A stretch of 12,056 bases of DNA, taken from positions 1 through 12,056 of the forward strand of contig JALXCX010000379.1 of NCBI GenBank assembly GCA_026990725.1, given 5' to 3'. The DNA comes from Desulfobulbaceae bacterium. GTDB taxonomy: Bacteria; Desulfobacterota; Desulfobulbia; Desulfobulbales; Desulfobulbaceae. Below the pieces are notes generated by a model. The model saw nothing but the letters and a program-made list of their open reading frames with translations, was not told where the DNA came from and did not search any database. Shown here in pieces: positions 1 through 8,243 of the stretch (within the stretch, counting starts at the first letter, position 1; every line of letters begins with the position of its first letter). Position numbers and translations under genes: made by a program.

Positions 1-1
1 C

Positions 2-1552
2 CAGAAAGAAGTTGAAAAGACACCTGTTTTTCAAAAAGACGGACATTTTGATTTAAGTCGCTATAAGCAAGTTCTTGCGCAGAACAGACTGACCCCGACC
101 TCCTATGAAAATGGTCTCAAGTCAGATTTGCTGACCAGACGTGTTACCAGAGCAATCGGATCTTTTGCCGTTGTACCGGACACCTCGATAAAAGATTTTC
201 AGGCGTACACCGATGAGGAAGTCAAACTGTCTTACATCGCCTTCAATGCAGCCGATTTTGAAGATAGGGTGGAGGTCAAGGATGCTGACCTGGCAGCATG
301 GTTTGAAAAGAATAAAGAAAAATACCGCTCAGATCCCAAGGTTCGTCTGCAATATTTATTCTTTGATTTTGACACGGATGCAGCCGGTGTGAAAGTGAGC
401 GAAGAGGACTTGAAAGCAAAGTATGAATCCGAGAAAGCCTCTTATCAAATTCCCGAGAAGCGGCATGCCCGCCATATTCTTTTTAAGGTAACAGAAGGCG
501 ATGATGATACTGTTCGGGCGGCGAAGAAGAAACAGGCAGAAAAAGTACTGGAACTAGCCAGGCAGGGTAAGGATTTTGCCAAACTTGCTGAAAAATATTC
601 CGAAGGGCCTACCCGGGAACGCGGTGGAGATTTAGGGAGCTTTGCCAAGGGGCGGATGGTTCCCGCCTTTGACAACGCTGTTTTCTCCATGAAACCGGGA
701 GAAGTCAGTGACCTTGTTAAGACACGTTTTGGCTACCATATTATTAAAGTGGAGGAAATTTTCCCGGCCTCAACCAGAAGTTTTGATCTTGTTAAGGATA
801 ATCTGGCTGCCTCAATTAAAAAACAAAAGGCAAAGGGTCTTACCTTTACCCGTGGTACAACGGCTTATGAAGCAATTATGCGGGCAGGAAGTCTGGAAAA
901 ATATGGCCAGCTGGATCAGAAAAAGATTGTTGAAACAGACTTTTTTAGTCGGAATGAGCCGCCCAAGGGGATTACAGCTGATTCCAAGTTTCTTGATACA
1001 GCATTTTCCTTGAAAAAAGGTGAGTTGTCTTCATTGGTCGAGTTGCCCGAAGGGTATGCTATTATTTATGTGAAAGATGTACAGAAGCCGGCGTTACCGG
1101 AGCTTGCTGCTGTCCGTGATCGGGCGGTTGCCGGGTTTAAGAAGGAAAAGGCCGTTGAGCTGGCCCGCAAAGCCGCCGATGATTTTTTAGCTGCCAGTCG
1201 TAAAAAAGGTTCTTTTGGCGAAACCCCGGGGGCAGGAAAAATCATAACCTCATCATTTCTTAAGCGTTCTGCTGCCGCTGGTAAGGACGTCCCTCCTGCC
1301 CCGGTCATTGAGGATGCGTTTGCCTTACCCTGGAAAGAAAAGCTGGCCAAAAAGAGTATTAAGGCGGGCAGGTCGTATTATGTTTTTGAAGTCGTTGATC
1401 GTCGTTTGGATTCGGCGGCAATTGATGATGCCGAGCGTAAAAACATGCGTCAGCAGTTGGAGGCTTCCACCCAAAGGGCCCTGACACAGTCCTGGCTGAC
1501 CGGCATGCAGGAAAAAGCAAAGATCTGGACAAACCCAGCTTTTTTAAAATAA
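2..1552 (+). CDS. ppiD: PpiD-type peptidyl-prolyl isomerase/chaperone, 5'-truncated by window edge
   Basis: The frame is open from the left edge (codons from base 2), so the true start lies outside. An internal TTG at 128 is not the start: the 42 visible codons before it carry the FxxDGxFDxxxYxxxL...LTPxxYE pattern of the SurA/PpiD N-terminal chaperone domain. Fragment residues about 151-252 form a complete parvulin (PpiC-type) domain, with ARHIL near the start, GGDLGSF in the middle and FGYHIIKV at the end, so both conserved histidines are present. Residues about 312-362 look like a second, degenerate parvulin-like module without those histidines. PpiD is normally anchored in the inner membrane by one N-terminal helix and assists proteins emerging from SecYEG into the periplasm; that anchor would lie upstream of the window. 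The 516 visible residues fit the family's usual length of about 620. A strong hairpin terminator follows the stop. Confidence 0.88.
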   Translation, partial: QKEVEKTPVFQKDGHFDLSRYKQVLAQNRLTPTSYENGLKSDLLTRRVTRAIGSFAVVPDTSIKDFQAYTDEEVKLSYIAFNAADFEDRVEVKDADLAAWFEKNKEKYRSDPKVRLQYLFFDFDTDAAGVKVSEEDLKAKYESEKASYQIPEKRHARHILFKVTEGDDDTVRAAKKKQAEKVLELARQGKDFAKLAEKYSEGPTRERGGDLGSFAKGRMVPAFDNAVFSMKPGEVSDLVKTRFGYHIIKVEEIFPASTRSFDLVKDNLAASIKKQKAKGLTFTRGTTAYEAIMRAGSLEKYGQLDQKKIVETDFFSRNEPPKGITADSKFLDTAFSLKKGELSSLVELPEGYAIIYVKDVQKPALPELAAVRDRAVAGFKKEKAVELARKAADDFLAASRKKGSFGETPGAGKIITSSFLKRSAAAGKDVPPAPVIEDAFALPWKEKLAKKSIKAGRSYYVFEVVDRRLDSAAIDDAERKNMRQQLEASTQRALTQSWLTGMQEKAKIWTNPAFLK

Positions 1553-1593
1553 GTCATGTCGTAACGTATGAACATAAAAGGCGTTTTACCTGT

Positions 1594-1628
1594 CAGGCGG
1601 GGGTTGTTCCCCCGCCTGCAGTGTTTTT
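1594..1628 (+). terminator. Intrinsic terminator after ppiD
   Basis: A perfect 10-bp GC-rich stem (CAGGCGGGGG at 1594-1603 pairing with CCCCCGCCTG at 1609-1618) encloses the 5-nt loop TTGTT and is followed after five bases by a run of five T (1624-1628). It lies 41 nt after the ppiD stop and separates ppiD from the helicase gene. The T-run is short and slightly displaced, so termination may be incomplete. Confidence 0.75.
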
Positions 1629-1676
1629 GGCCGGTACCACAGCTTTGCTCCCTGTGCTTTCTTTTCTGTTTTATGA

Positions 1677-1712
1677 TTAACGAAAGGGTAAGCATGTGGT
1701 AAAATACCATAT
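1677..1712 (+). promoter_or_regulatory. Candidate extended -10 promoter with overlapping dyad, upstream of SNF2 gene
   Basis: TTAACG (1677-1682, 4/6 match to the -35 box) is followed after 17 nt by TAAAAT (1700-1705, 5/6 match to the -10 box), which is preceded by TGG, an extended -10 element. Predicted transcription would begin near 1712, about 45 nt before the likely GTG start. An 8-bp inverted repeat with an AAA loop (ATGTGGTA at 1694-1701, TACCATAT at 1705-1712, one G-T pair) lies exactly across the -10 box. It could be an operator or could be chance. The promoter call is by eye from consensus matches only. Confidence 0.4.
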
Positions 1713-1756
1713 TGAGTTTTACGTAGTTTTCTTTTTGCTTCCTGAGATTTTTGCCC

Positions 1757-4700
1757 GTGACAGACAACATACAGCAACGGATGGCTCTTATTGAGAGTCT
1801 CCCCCCATTTGAACAATTTTTTCTCCAGCTTATCTCCATTATTTACGAGCCGGTTTCGGTTAATTTTCTGCAAATATGTCTTGGCCGAACTGAGCTGCCA
1901 TTGCCGGGTGGCCATAGACCTTCAAACAGTGAACTGCAGGCCATACTTTCCAGTTTGAAAGAGCAGGAATTACTTGATCCACTGAACCAGTGTCCTCCAG
2001 CTCTGGCTGAGGAACTGACCAGACAGGCGGTCCGGGAAGATCGATTTGTTTCCATTGCAGCTCTTGTTGAAAAAGAAGCACCGGTTTCCTATATGTATGG
2101 CAAATGGTCGACCAGGTGCTGGCGGGCATTGCGTCAGTTTCGGATAGGGGTTTACTCTCATGATTTTGACAAAATTGATGAGGCCTCGGTTTTTATTGAA
2201 GAACAATGCCAAAAGCAGTTGGGGCCAGAGCCGCCCGCCGTACGTGTTATTGCCCGAAATTTTTCTTCACAATGGTTTTCCGGGCTTCCCGGATCGCTGC
2301 AGTTTTTTCTGCTGGACCGGATTATTCGGTATTCCATGGAGCACGCGGTTCATTTTCCGGAGGTTTTAGCCTATCTGGAAAACGAAGAGGGGATGAGCCT
2401 GTCAGAAGATGAACGGATTCCTTTTCAGCGCATGCTGGCCGGGTATTATCTGCTGCAGGGTAACTGTGATAAGCTTGAGAGGCTTCTTGCGGACCATGCT
2501 GATTCGTTTCAGGGGTCTGGCTTTTCAGGCAGTGTTGCCTTTCTTCATGGCAAAACCGACGAATCGCTCGTTCTTTTTGAGCAGGATCTGGAGCTGCTCA
2601 ATCAATATGCCGGACCGGAGGGCAGCTTCTTTTTTGGTATCACCGGCCTTTTTTGTATACTGGCACTTCTGGTTCGCAATTCGGCAACTGACCGTGAACT
2701 TATTCGCCGGTCTGTCGTGCTGGTTCTTGCACGCTGCAAGGGGTGCCCCGAAGAAATTCCTTTCCGCTTTCTTGATGCCTATACCCGTTCTGTGGACGGC
2801 ACCATGCCGGACATGCTGGATCTTACCGAGTGCTTTCAGGCCGAAGACCGCAGTATGACCTCCCTGATTGCGGTGTTGGCATTGTATTGGATGGGAGTAG
2901 AAATACCCGATGATTTTCAGGAGGCATTGATCTCATTGTTCGAGCAGGCAAGGGACAATGATTTTTCCTGGCTGGCTATGGAATCAGCAGAAATGCTGGC
3001 AACTCTTGACCCGGGCAGAACTGCTATGGCCGAGGCCGCTGATGCCTTTCGAGAGCAGCTTAATTGCCGCACGATAATTCATATTATTGCCCCTGATGAT
3101 TCCTGGAAGCGCAGTCTGCAGGAGTTGATTGCAGTTACCAGCAGGTCGAAAACACCGGAGCGGACAGTCAGGCTTGTCTGGATGGTCGAATACAATGGTG
3201 AAACGCTCCAACTGACTCCCAAAGAGCAGAAAAGAACGGCGTCCCGACAGTGGAGTAAAGGGCGGACTATTGCTTTTAACCGGCTCATGTCGGCCAATGA
3301 TTTCGATTTTTTAACCAGTCAGGATAAAAATATTTGCGAAGCCTTGCGTCAGGTGGGGGATGCCGGTGCCCGAAATGGCGGCTGTGTCTTTGATATGGAT
3401 GTCGCTCTGCCGGCACTGGTTGGCCATCCATTGGTTTTTCTGGAAAAATCAGGGCATGTTCCAGTGGAAATTGTTTCCGGAGAACCTGAACTTATGGTTG
3501 AGGAGCAGGATGGTTTTCTTTTTATTCATTTTGCCCAGGATATCGGTGACGGAAAAGTTGCCCTCTGGCAGGAAACGCCGACCAGGTTTCGGGTCATGGA
3601 AATCAATGATGAACATCTTCGGGTGGCCGAAATAACAGGCCGTGAGGGGTTACGGGTCCCCATGGCCGCCAGCCGCCAGGTTCTGGATGCGATTGGTAAT
3701 ATTGCCTCGTTTATGACCGTCCACTCCTCCATCGATGTAGGCATGGCTGATCAGGATGTCGTTGTGGTGGAAGCAGATCCCACGGTGCATATTCATATCA
3801 TTCCCTATGGCAGCGGTTTTCGGCTTGAAATGTTTATCCAGCCCTTTTCCCGGCGCGGTCCGTATTTAAAACCGGGTTCCGGTGTGGCCAATCTTATGGC
3901 CGAAGTCGATGGACGGCGTCTCCAGACCCGGCGCAATCTCCTGCTTGAAGAGGAAAAGGCCCGCGAAATTGAGGAGAGCTGCCCTATTCTTGATCTGGCC
4001 ATAGATATGGAACAGGAAAATGAGCGGGAGTGGCATCTGCTTGATCCGGAAGAGTGTTTGCAGGCGTTGCTGGAGCTGGAGGAAATCCGTGAGCGGGTGG
4101 TTCTTGAGTGGCCTGAGGGCGAGAAACTTGCCGTACGGAGACAGGTCGGAGTGAACCAGCTTAATCTTAATATCCGGACCAGTCAGCAGGATTGGTTTGC
4201 CCTGTCCGGACGCTTACAGATTGATCAGGATAATGTTATTGATTTAAAAACCCTGCTTGAAAAAGTTCGGGAATCCCACAGCCGTTTTATTCCGCTTGGT
4301 GATGGGCAGTTTCTGGCGCTGACCCAGGAGTTTCGCAGCCGGATTGAAGAGCTGATCCAGTTTGGTGACCCGCAGGAGGATGAAATTATCGTCCATCCTC
4401 TTGCAGCCCTGGCGCTTGATGATCTGACCAGACAGGCCAATACCACAACAGATAAGGGGTGGAACCGGCAACTGAAAAATATTGAAATTGCCCAGGATCT
4501 TGTCCCGGAGGTCCCTTCGACTTTACAGGCAGAACTGCGTGATTATCAGGCGGAAGGATTTGTTTGGATGGCACGACTTGCGCATCTTGGCGTGGGGGGC
4601 TGTCTTGCCGATGACATGGGACTGGGGAAAACTTTGCAGGCCCTGGCTGTTATACTCAGTCGGGCTCAGGATGGCCCTACGCTTGTCATCGCGCCGACTT

Positions 4701-5902
4701 CAGTCTGTATGAACTGGGAAACCGAGGCCGCCCGTTTTGCCCCCACCTTGAACCTGCATATGTTGGCCGGGACAGACAGGGAAGCTGTTGTTCATTCGTT
4801 GGGCAGACGTGATCTCCTTGTTACCAGCTTTACCCTGTTGCAGCAGGAAGTCGAATTACTTGAGTCTGTTCGCTGGCAGACGATTGTGCTCGATGAAGCC
4901 CAGGCTATTAAAAATGCGGCAACCAAGCGTTCAAAAGCGGCCATGCGTTTAGATGCCAAGTTTCGGTTGATTACCACGGGCACGCCCATAGAAAATCATC
5001 TGGGGGAGTTGTGGAATCTGTTTACTTTTATTAATCCCGGTTTACTGGGAACCTATAAACAGTTTAATGCCCGGTATGGTATCCCGATAGAAAAACACCA
5101 TGACCGTGCAGCCAGGCTCCAGTTAAAAAAGCTGATTCGTCCCTTTATGCTGCGTCGTATCAAATCGGAGGTTCTCGATGAGCTGCCGCCCCGCACAGAA
5201 ATAACGCTGCGGGTGGAAATGCAGGATGAGGAAATGGCTTTTTATGAAGCCATACGCCAGCAGGCCATAGAAAATATTGAAGGGAGTGCCCAGAAATCAG
5301 GGCGTCATCTGCAAATTCTGGCCGAAATTATGCGTCTGCGCAGGGCCTGTTGTAACCCGCGGCTTATTGATGAAAACACAAAAATCACGTCCACAAAACT
5401 GCGGGTTTTTTCTGAAGTTGTGGAAGAACTCCTTGGGGCACACCACAAGGCATTGGTGTTTAGCCAGTTTACAGGCCATCTGGCATTAATTCGTGAATAT
5501 CTTGATAATGCCGGTATTCATTATAAATATCTTGACGGGACAACGCCAGCCCGTGAACGACAGCGGCAGGTGGAGGCCTTTCAGTCCGGCGAAGGAGACC
5601 TTTTTCTCATCAGTCTCAAGGCGGGCGGGCTTGGCTTAAATCTTACAGCAGCAGATTACGTTATACATATGGATCCCTGGTGGAACCCGGCCGTGGAAGA
5701 TCAGGCAGCGGACAGGGCTCATCGCATAGGCCAGAAACGTCCGGTAACCGTTTATCGTTTAGTGACCGCAAACACCATTGAGGAAAAAATTGTCCGGCTG
5801 CATCAGGAGAAACGTGATCTTGCCAATTCACTGCTGGAAGGATCTGATGTCAGCGCCCGGATAAGTGCTGCGGAACTTCTGGAGCTGATTCGTACCAGTT
5901 AG
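1757..5902 (+). CDS. Large SNF2/Rad54-family ATPase (DEAD/DEAH-box helicase superfamily 2)
   Basis: The C-terminal third (residues about 927-1375) is a full SNF2 ATPase: LRDYQ at 927, Walker A DDMGLGKT at 952-959, motif II DEAQ at 1046-1049, motif III TGTP at 1074-1077 followed by ENHLGELWNL, motif V GGLGLNL and motif VI QAADRAHRIGQ at 1316-1326. These enzymes use ATP to translocate on double-stranded DNA and remodel protein-DNA complexes. The first 926 residues hold no catalytic motif that I recognise: about 1-100 resembles a winged helix, about 100-460 is helical and possibly TPR-like, and from about 470 it becomes beta-rich and resembles the region preceding the ATPase in other large bacterial SNF2 proteins. 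No CxC/CxH SWIM zinc motif is visible. Start choice is uncertain: TTG 1751, GTG 1757 and ATG 1781 are all in frame, with only a weak GAG upstream of the first two. Its substrate and cellular role are unknown; no restriction or defence gene lies beside it. Confidence 0.9.
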   Translation: MTDNIQQRMALIESLPPFEQFFLQLISIIYEPVSVNFLQICLGRTELPLPGGHRPSNSELQAILSSLKEQELLDPLNQCPPALAEELTRQAVREDRFVSIAALVEKEAPVSYMYGKWSTRCWRALRQFRIGVYSHDFDKIDEASVFIEEQCQKQLGPEPPAVRVIARNFSSQWFSGLPGSLQFFLLDRIIRYSMEHAVHFPEVLAYLENEEGMSLSEDERIPFQRMLAGYYLLQGNCDKLERLLADHADSFQGSGFSGSVAFLHGKTDESLVLFEQDLELLNQYAGPEGSFFFGITGLFCILALLVRNSATDRELIRRSVVLVLARCKGCPEEIPFRFLDAYTRSVDGTMPDMLDLTECFQAEDRSMTSLIAVLALYWMGVEIPDDFQEALISLFEQARDNDFSWLAMESAEMLATLDPGRTAMAEAADAFREQLNCRTIIHIIAPDDSWKRSLQELIAVTSRSKTPERTVRLVWMVEYNGETLQLTPKEQKRTASRQWSKGRTIAFNRLMSANDFDFLTSQDKNICEALRQVGDAGARNGGCVFDMDVALPALVGHPLVFLEKSGHVPVEIVSGEPELMVEEQDGFLFIHFAQDIGDGKVALWQETPTRFRVMEINDEHLRVAEITGREGLRVPMAASRQVLDAIGNIASFMTVHSSIDVGMADQDVVVVEADPTVHIHIIPYGSGFRLEMFIQPFSRRGPYLKPGSGVANLMAEVDGRRLQTRRNLLLEEEKAREIEESCPILDLAIDMEQENEREWHLLDPEECLQALLELEEIRERVVLEWPEGEKLAVRRQVGVNQLNLNIRTSQQDWFALSGRLQIDQDNVIDLKTLLEKVRESHSRFIPLGDGQFLALTQEFRSRIEELIQFGDPQEDEIIVHPLAALALDDLTRQANTTTDKGWNRQLKNIEIAQDLVPEVPSTLQAELRDYQAEGFVWMARLAHLGVGGCLADDMGLGKTLQALAVILSRAQDGPTLVIAPTSVCMNWETEAARFAPTLNLHMLAGTDREAVVHSLGRRDLLVTSFTLLQQEVELLESVRWQTIVLDEAQAIKNAATKRSKAAMRLDAKFRLITTGTPIENHLGELWNLFTFINPGLLGTYKQFNARYGIPIEKHHDRAARLQLKKLIRPFMLRRIKSEVLDELPPRTEITLRVEMQDEEMAFYEAIRQQAIENIEGSAQKSGRHLQILAEIMRLRRACCNPRLIDENTKITSTKLRVFSEVVEELLGAHHKALVFSQFTGHLALIREYLDNAGIHYKYLDGTTPARERQRQVEAFQSGEGDLFLISLKAGGLGLNLTAADYVIHMDPWWNPAVEDQAADRAHRIGQKRPVTVYRLVTANTIEEKIVRLHQEKRDLANSLLEGSDVSARISAAELLELIRTS

Positions 5903-5951
5903 CCCGATTGGCCTTGTTTGCTGTCGGTCGCTCTTTTGCCCAGGTGGGGCC

Positions 5952-5964
5952 AGGAGATAACGTG
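5952..5964 (+). promoter_or_regulatory. Ribosome binding site deciding the hydrolase start
   Basis: AGGAG at 5952-5956 is followed by a 5-nt spacer (ATAAC) and GTG at 5962. The frame continues upstream to alternative TTG codons at 5908 and 5914 and a GTG at 5944, but none has a Shine-Dalgarno sequence in front. This favours GTG 5962 as the start, leaving a 59-nt gap after the helicase stop. Confidence 0.7.
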
Positions 5965-6660
5965 TATAGAATAGATGGAGTCAGGAACGCGTCGGAATGC
6001 GTACTGCTGCTTCATGGGCTTGCAAGAACAGGGAAATCCATGAAACAGATGGAGCATGCGCTGGCTCTGGCTGGATATGCAACGTGTGTCTTGTCGTACC
6101 CCTCCCGAAAAAAAACACTTCAATCCCTTGTGGCACAGAATTTTTCCCCTGCCCTACAGGGATGTGTCAGGGCCGGGTTTAAGAAAATTCATTGTGTCAC
6201 ACATTCAATGGGCGGCATTATTGTGAGGATGGGGCTGGTTGAGTATCGGCCTGACAATTTTGGCCGTGTCGTCATGCTCAGTCCTCCCAATCAGGGAAGT
6301 ATTGTTGCAGAAAAATTAAAAAACTGGTGGCTGTTTAAGTTGGTGAACGGACGGGCAGGTCAGCAGCTGGGCATCTCAAAAGACGCAGTACCTGCCCGGC
6401 TTGGAGCGGTAGATTATGAAATTGGCGTAATCACCGGTAACCGGCACGCATTTTTTGATTGCTGGTTCTCTTCTTTTTTTTCAGGTGAAAATGACGGAAA
6501 GGTAGCCGTGGCTGAAGCCCGGGTGGATGGCATGGCAGATTTTCTTGTGGTTCCCGAAGCACATCCATTTATTATGAACTCGCCAATGGTTGCCCGGCAA
6601 ACGATTCATTTTTTACAACAGGGGCATTTCAGTCCCAGAGGCAGACTTCCTGGACAATAA
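5962..6660 (+). CDS. Alpha/beta-fold hydrolase, lipase/esterase type
   Basis: The 232-residue protein has the complete serine-hydrolase layout: an oxyanion loop LLLHGLART near residue 15, nucleophile elbow THSMGG with Ser82, Asp178 in GENDGKV and His201 in EAHPF. This arrangement is typical of small bacterial lipase/esterase proteins (Lipase_2/DUF676-like) that cleave ester or thioester bonds; the substrate cannot be read from sequence. With the GTG 5962 start there is no signal peptide, so a cytoplasmic location is likely. Starting at TTG 5908 would add 18 residues (LALFAVGRSFAQ...) that are too short and poorly formed for a convincing signal sequence. It lies 59 nt downstream of the SNF2 gene on the same strand and may be co-transcribed. 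Its last 32 bases overlap the end of recO on the opposite strand. Confidence 0.82.
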   Translation: MYRIDGVRNASECVLLLHGLARTGKSMKQMEHALALAGYATCVLSYPSRKKTLQSLVAQNFSPALQGCVRAGFKKIHCVTHSMGGIIVRMGLVEYRPDNFGRVVMLSPPNQGSIVAEKLKNWWLFKLVNGRAGQQLGISKDAVPARLGAVDYEIGVITGNRHAFFDCWFSSFFSGENDGKVAVAEARVDGMADFLVVPEAHPFIMNSPMVARQTIHFLQQGHFSPRGRLPGQ

Positions 6661-7396
6661 ATTTCCACGAGTGAATATCGCGTTGGAGAAGATGCTGGGA
6701 GTAACGATAGAGCATTTGCAGGGTTTCTCTGGCATTTTTTTCCGGTAATTGGAGTCGCTGCAGTTGGTGAATTTTGAGCTGCTGCGCTGTTTGCAGAAAT
6801 TTTATTGTCTGGAGTGAAAGGGCAAAAGCGGATTGTTGGACCCTCGTGTTGCAGCGGTTACAGACAAGAGAGCCGGTGGCAGGCTGCAGGGCAAAGAATC
6901 TGGAGTTGTTCACCTGCTTTTTGCACAATGAACAGATGGTGAGTTCGGGTTGGTACCCGCAGGCACCAAGCAGCCGAAGATGAAACAGGGCTCCGGCCTT
7001 GAGAGGTTGTCCGCCGGAATTGACCGTTTCAAGCAGCCAGCAGAGCAGGGTAAATATTTCGGGATCCGGATCGTGTTCGCTGGTAAAGCGTATGATAAGT
7101 TCACAGGCCAGGGCCGCCATGGTATAACGCCTGTGCCTGGTTCGCAAAGAGAGAAAAGGCTCTTTAAGTTCTGCTTCACTGAGAAAAATCAGCCCGTTGT
7201 TGCGGGATGGACGATAGGTGATGTCCAGCAGCGAGAACAGTTCCAGCTTATTAACGAAACGTTTTTTGGACCGTTTGGCTCCTTTGGCAATGCCGGTCAT
7301 CCGGCCGAGGTCAGGACTGTAAAAAGTGACGATCTTGTCTGATTCTCCGTGACCAGACAGGTTGAGGATAATCCCCCAGGTACTGCAAGTGGGCAT
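6629..7396 (-). CDS. recO: DNA repair protein RecO
   Basis: The 255-residue product matches RecO in size and order of parts: an N-terminal OB fold (GIILNLSGHGESDKIVTFYS, then GRMTGIAKGAKRSKKRF), a central helical region and a four-cysteine zinc site (Cys155, Cys158, Cys179, Cys182, in CSLC and CNRC). RecO anneals single strands and, with RecR, loads RecA onto SSB-coated DNA in the RecFOR gap-repair pathway. The ATG at 7396 lies 2 nt after the stop of the rodZ-like gene (TGA GC ATG) and has only a weak Shine-Dalgarno, suggesting translational coupling. It is the last gene of a surA > rodZ-like > recO operon. The gene ends inside the 3' end of the convergent hydrolase, and no hairpin terminator was found between them. 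Confidence 0.92.
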   Translation of the reverse strand: MPTCSTWGIILNLSGHGESDKIVTFYSPDLGRMTGIAKGAKRSKKRFVNKLELFSLLDITYRPSRNNGLIFLSEAELKEPFLSLRTRHRRYTMAALACELIIRFTSEHDPDPEIFTLLCWLLETVNSGGQPLKAGALFHLRLLGACGYQPELTICSLCKKQVNNSRFFALQPATGSLVCNRCNTRVQQSAFALSLQTIKFLQTAQQLKIHQLQRLQLPEKNARETLQMLYRYSQHLLQRDIHSWKFIVQEVCLWD

Positions 7397-7398
7397 GC

Positions 7399-8232
7399 TC
7401 AGGTGTTGGGTTTAGGGGCGGGAAGGGTCAGCGAAAGTTTGCCGTTTTGTTTGTTGCTGGGGAATGAAACCCGGGTTTTATTGACGGTGATTTTTGCGCT
7501 ATTTGGTTGGTCAAAAAGCAGTTGCATCGATTTCCCTGCCTTAATTTGCAGTTTTTCTCCTTTAATCCCCTGTAAATGAACAGGCTCTTTTTCGTCAACT
7601 ATAACCTCAAGAGCTGTATCCTTTGTGAAAAGAGCAGTCAGAGTGTAGGGCGTTTTTTCCTGTTGGCCGGGCAGGATTGGTTGTTTTGCCGAAGAAGTTG
7701 TGTTGTGCTTTGGTTCCTGGGCAATTGTTTCAGACAGAGGTATAATAGCAGGCGTACTCTCTTTGAGAAAATAGCCAAACGGATTCCATCCGGTGTAGGT
7801 ACAAAATGAGGTAAAGGAAAATATGATGACAAGCAGCAGGAAAACCGCAAGAGAGGCAGAGGAAAAATGTGAGGGTTCTGCAAGTCTTTTAGGGGCCAGT
7901 GAATTGTTGTTTCGGAAAAATCTTTTCCGTTGCCCCAGGGGTTGGTTCTGGTCTCTTTCCCGAAGAAAAATAACAGCCATCTCTGCGCCATTTCCCCCTA
8001 TGAAATCACCATATATTGTTACCAGTCCCCGGACAAAGGTATCAGCGGGCAGATCCTCAAATGACTCGGTTTCTATGGCAATGATATTGGAACAGGATAT
8101 ATGTGTTTTCTGTGATACCTGCTCAACAGAGAGGCCGCTTCGTTTTCGAAGTTGAAAAAGTCTGGCACCAATTGTTGGGGCAGGTGTCTCGCGTTGCAGT
8201 TCACCAGGTGTTCCCGTGCTGATGTGGCTCAT
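7399..8232 (-). CDS. RodZ-like membrane protein with N-terminal helix-turn-helix
   Basis: With the ATG at 8232 the protein has 277 residues. Residues about 20-81 are a Cro/CI-type helix-turn-helix of the HTH_25 family (GARLFQLRKRSGLSVEQVSQ, then IETESFEDLPADTFVRGLVTIYGDF). Residues about 125-145 are one hydrophobic membrane segment (LAVFLLLVIIFSFTSF). A Ser/Thr/Pro/Gln-rich linker follows, and about 195-273 is a beta-rich periplasmic domain resembling DUF4115. This layout is that of RodZ, which links MreB filaments to the elongasome. The frame extends to a TTG at 8301, but that would lie inside the upstream surA-like gene; the ATG at 8232, 11 nt after the surA stop, is the better start. No mreB or ispG is nearby, so a role in cell shape is inferred from domain layout alone. 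Confidence 0.8.
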   Translation of the reverse strand: MSHISTGTPGELQRETPAPTIGARLFQLRKRSGLSVEQVSQKTHISCSNIIAIETESFEDLPADTFVRGLVTIYGDFIGGNGAEMAVIFLRERDQNQPLGQRKRFFRNNNSLAPKRLAEPSHFSSASLAVFLLLVIIFSFTSFCTYTGWNPFGYFLKESTPAIIPLSETIAQEPKHNTTSSAKQPILPGQQEKTPYTLTALFTKDTALEVIVDEKEPVHLQGIKGEKLQIKAGKSMQLLFDQPNSAKITVNKTRVSFPSNKQNGKLSLTLPAPKPNT

Positions 8233-8243
8233 AAGATTGGTTC

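Noticed and set aside
128..1552. TTG at 128 as the start of the PpiD gene
   Set aside because: The frame is open to the left edge and the upstream codons encode conserved SurA/PpiD N-domain sequence, so 128 is an internal leucine.
2015..4440. Repeated GACCAGACAGG-like strings in the SNF2 gene and elsewhere
   Set aside because: They encode the same short peptide pattern (LTRQA) with similar codon use or occur in unrelated frames; no regular spacing, so not a repeat family.
1757..6660. SNF2 ATPase plus hydrolase as an antiphage defence pair
   Set aside because: No nuclease, methylase, NTPase sensor or mobile-element context is present; the hydrolase is a standard small esterase and the spacing alone does not support a defence system.
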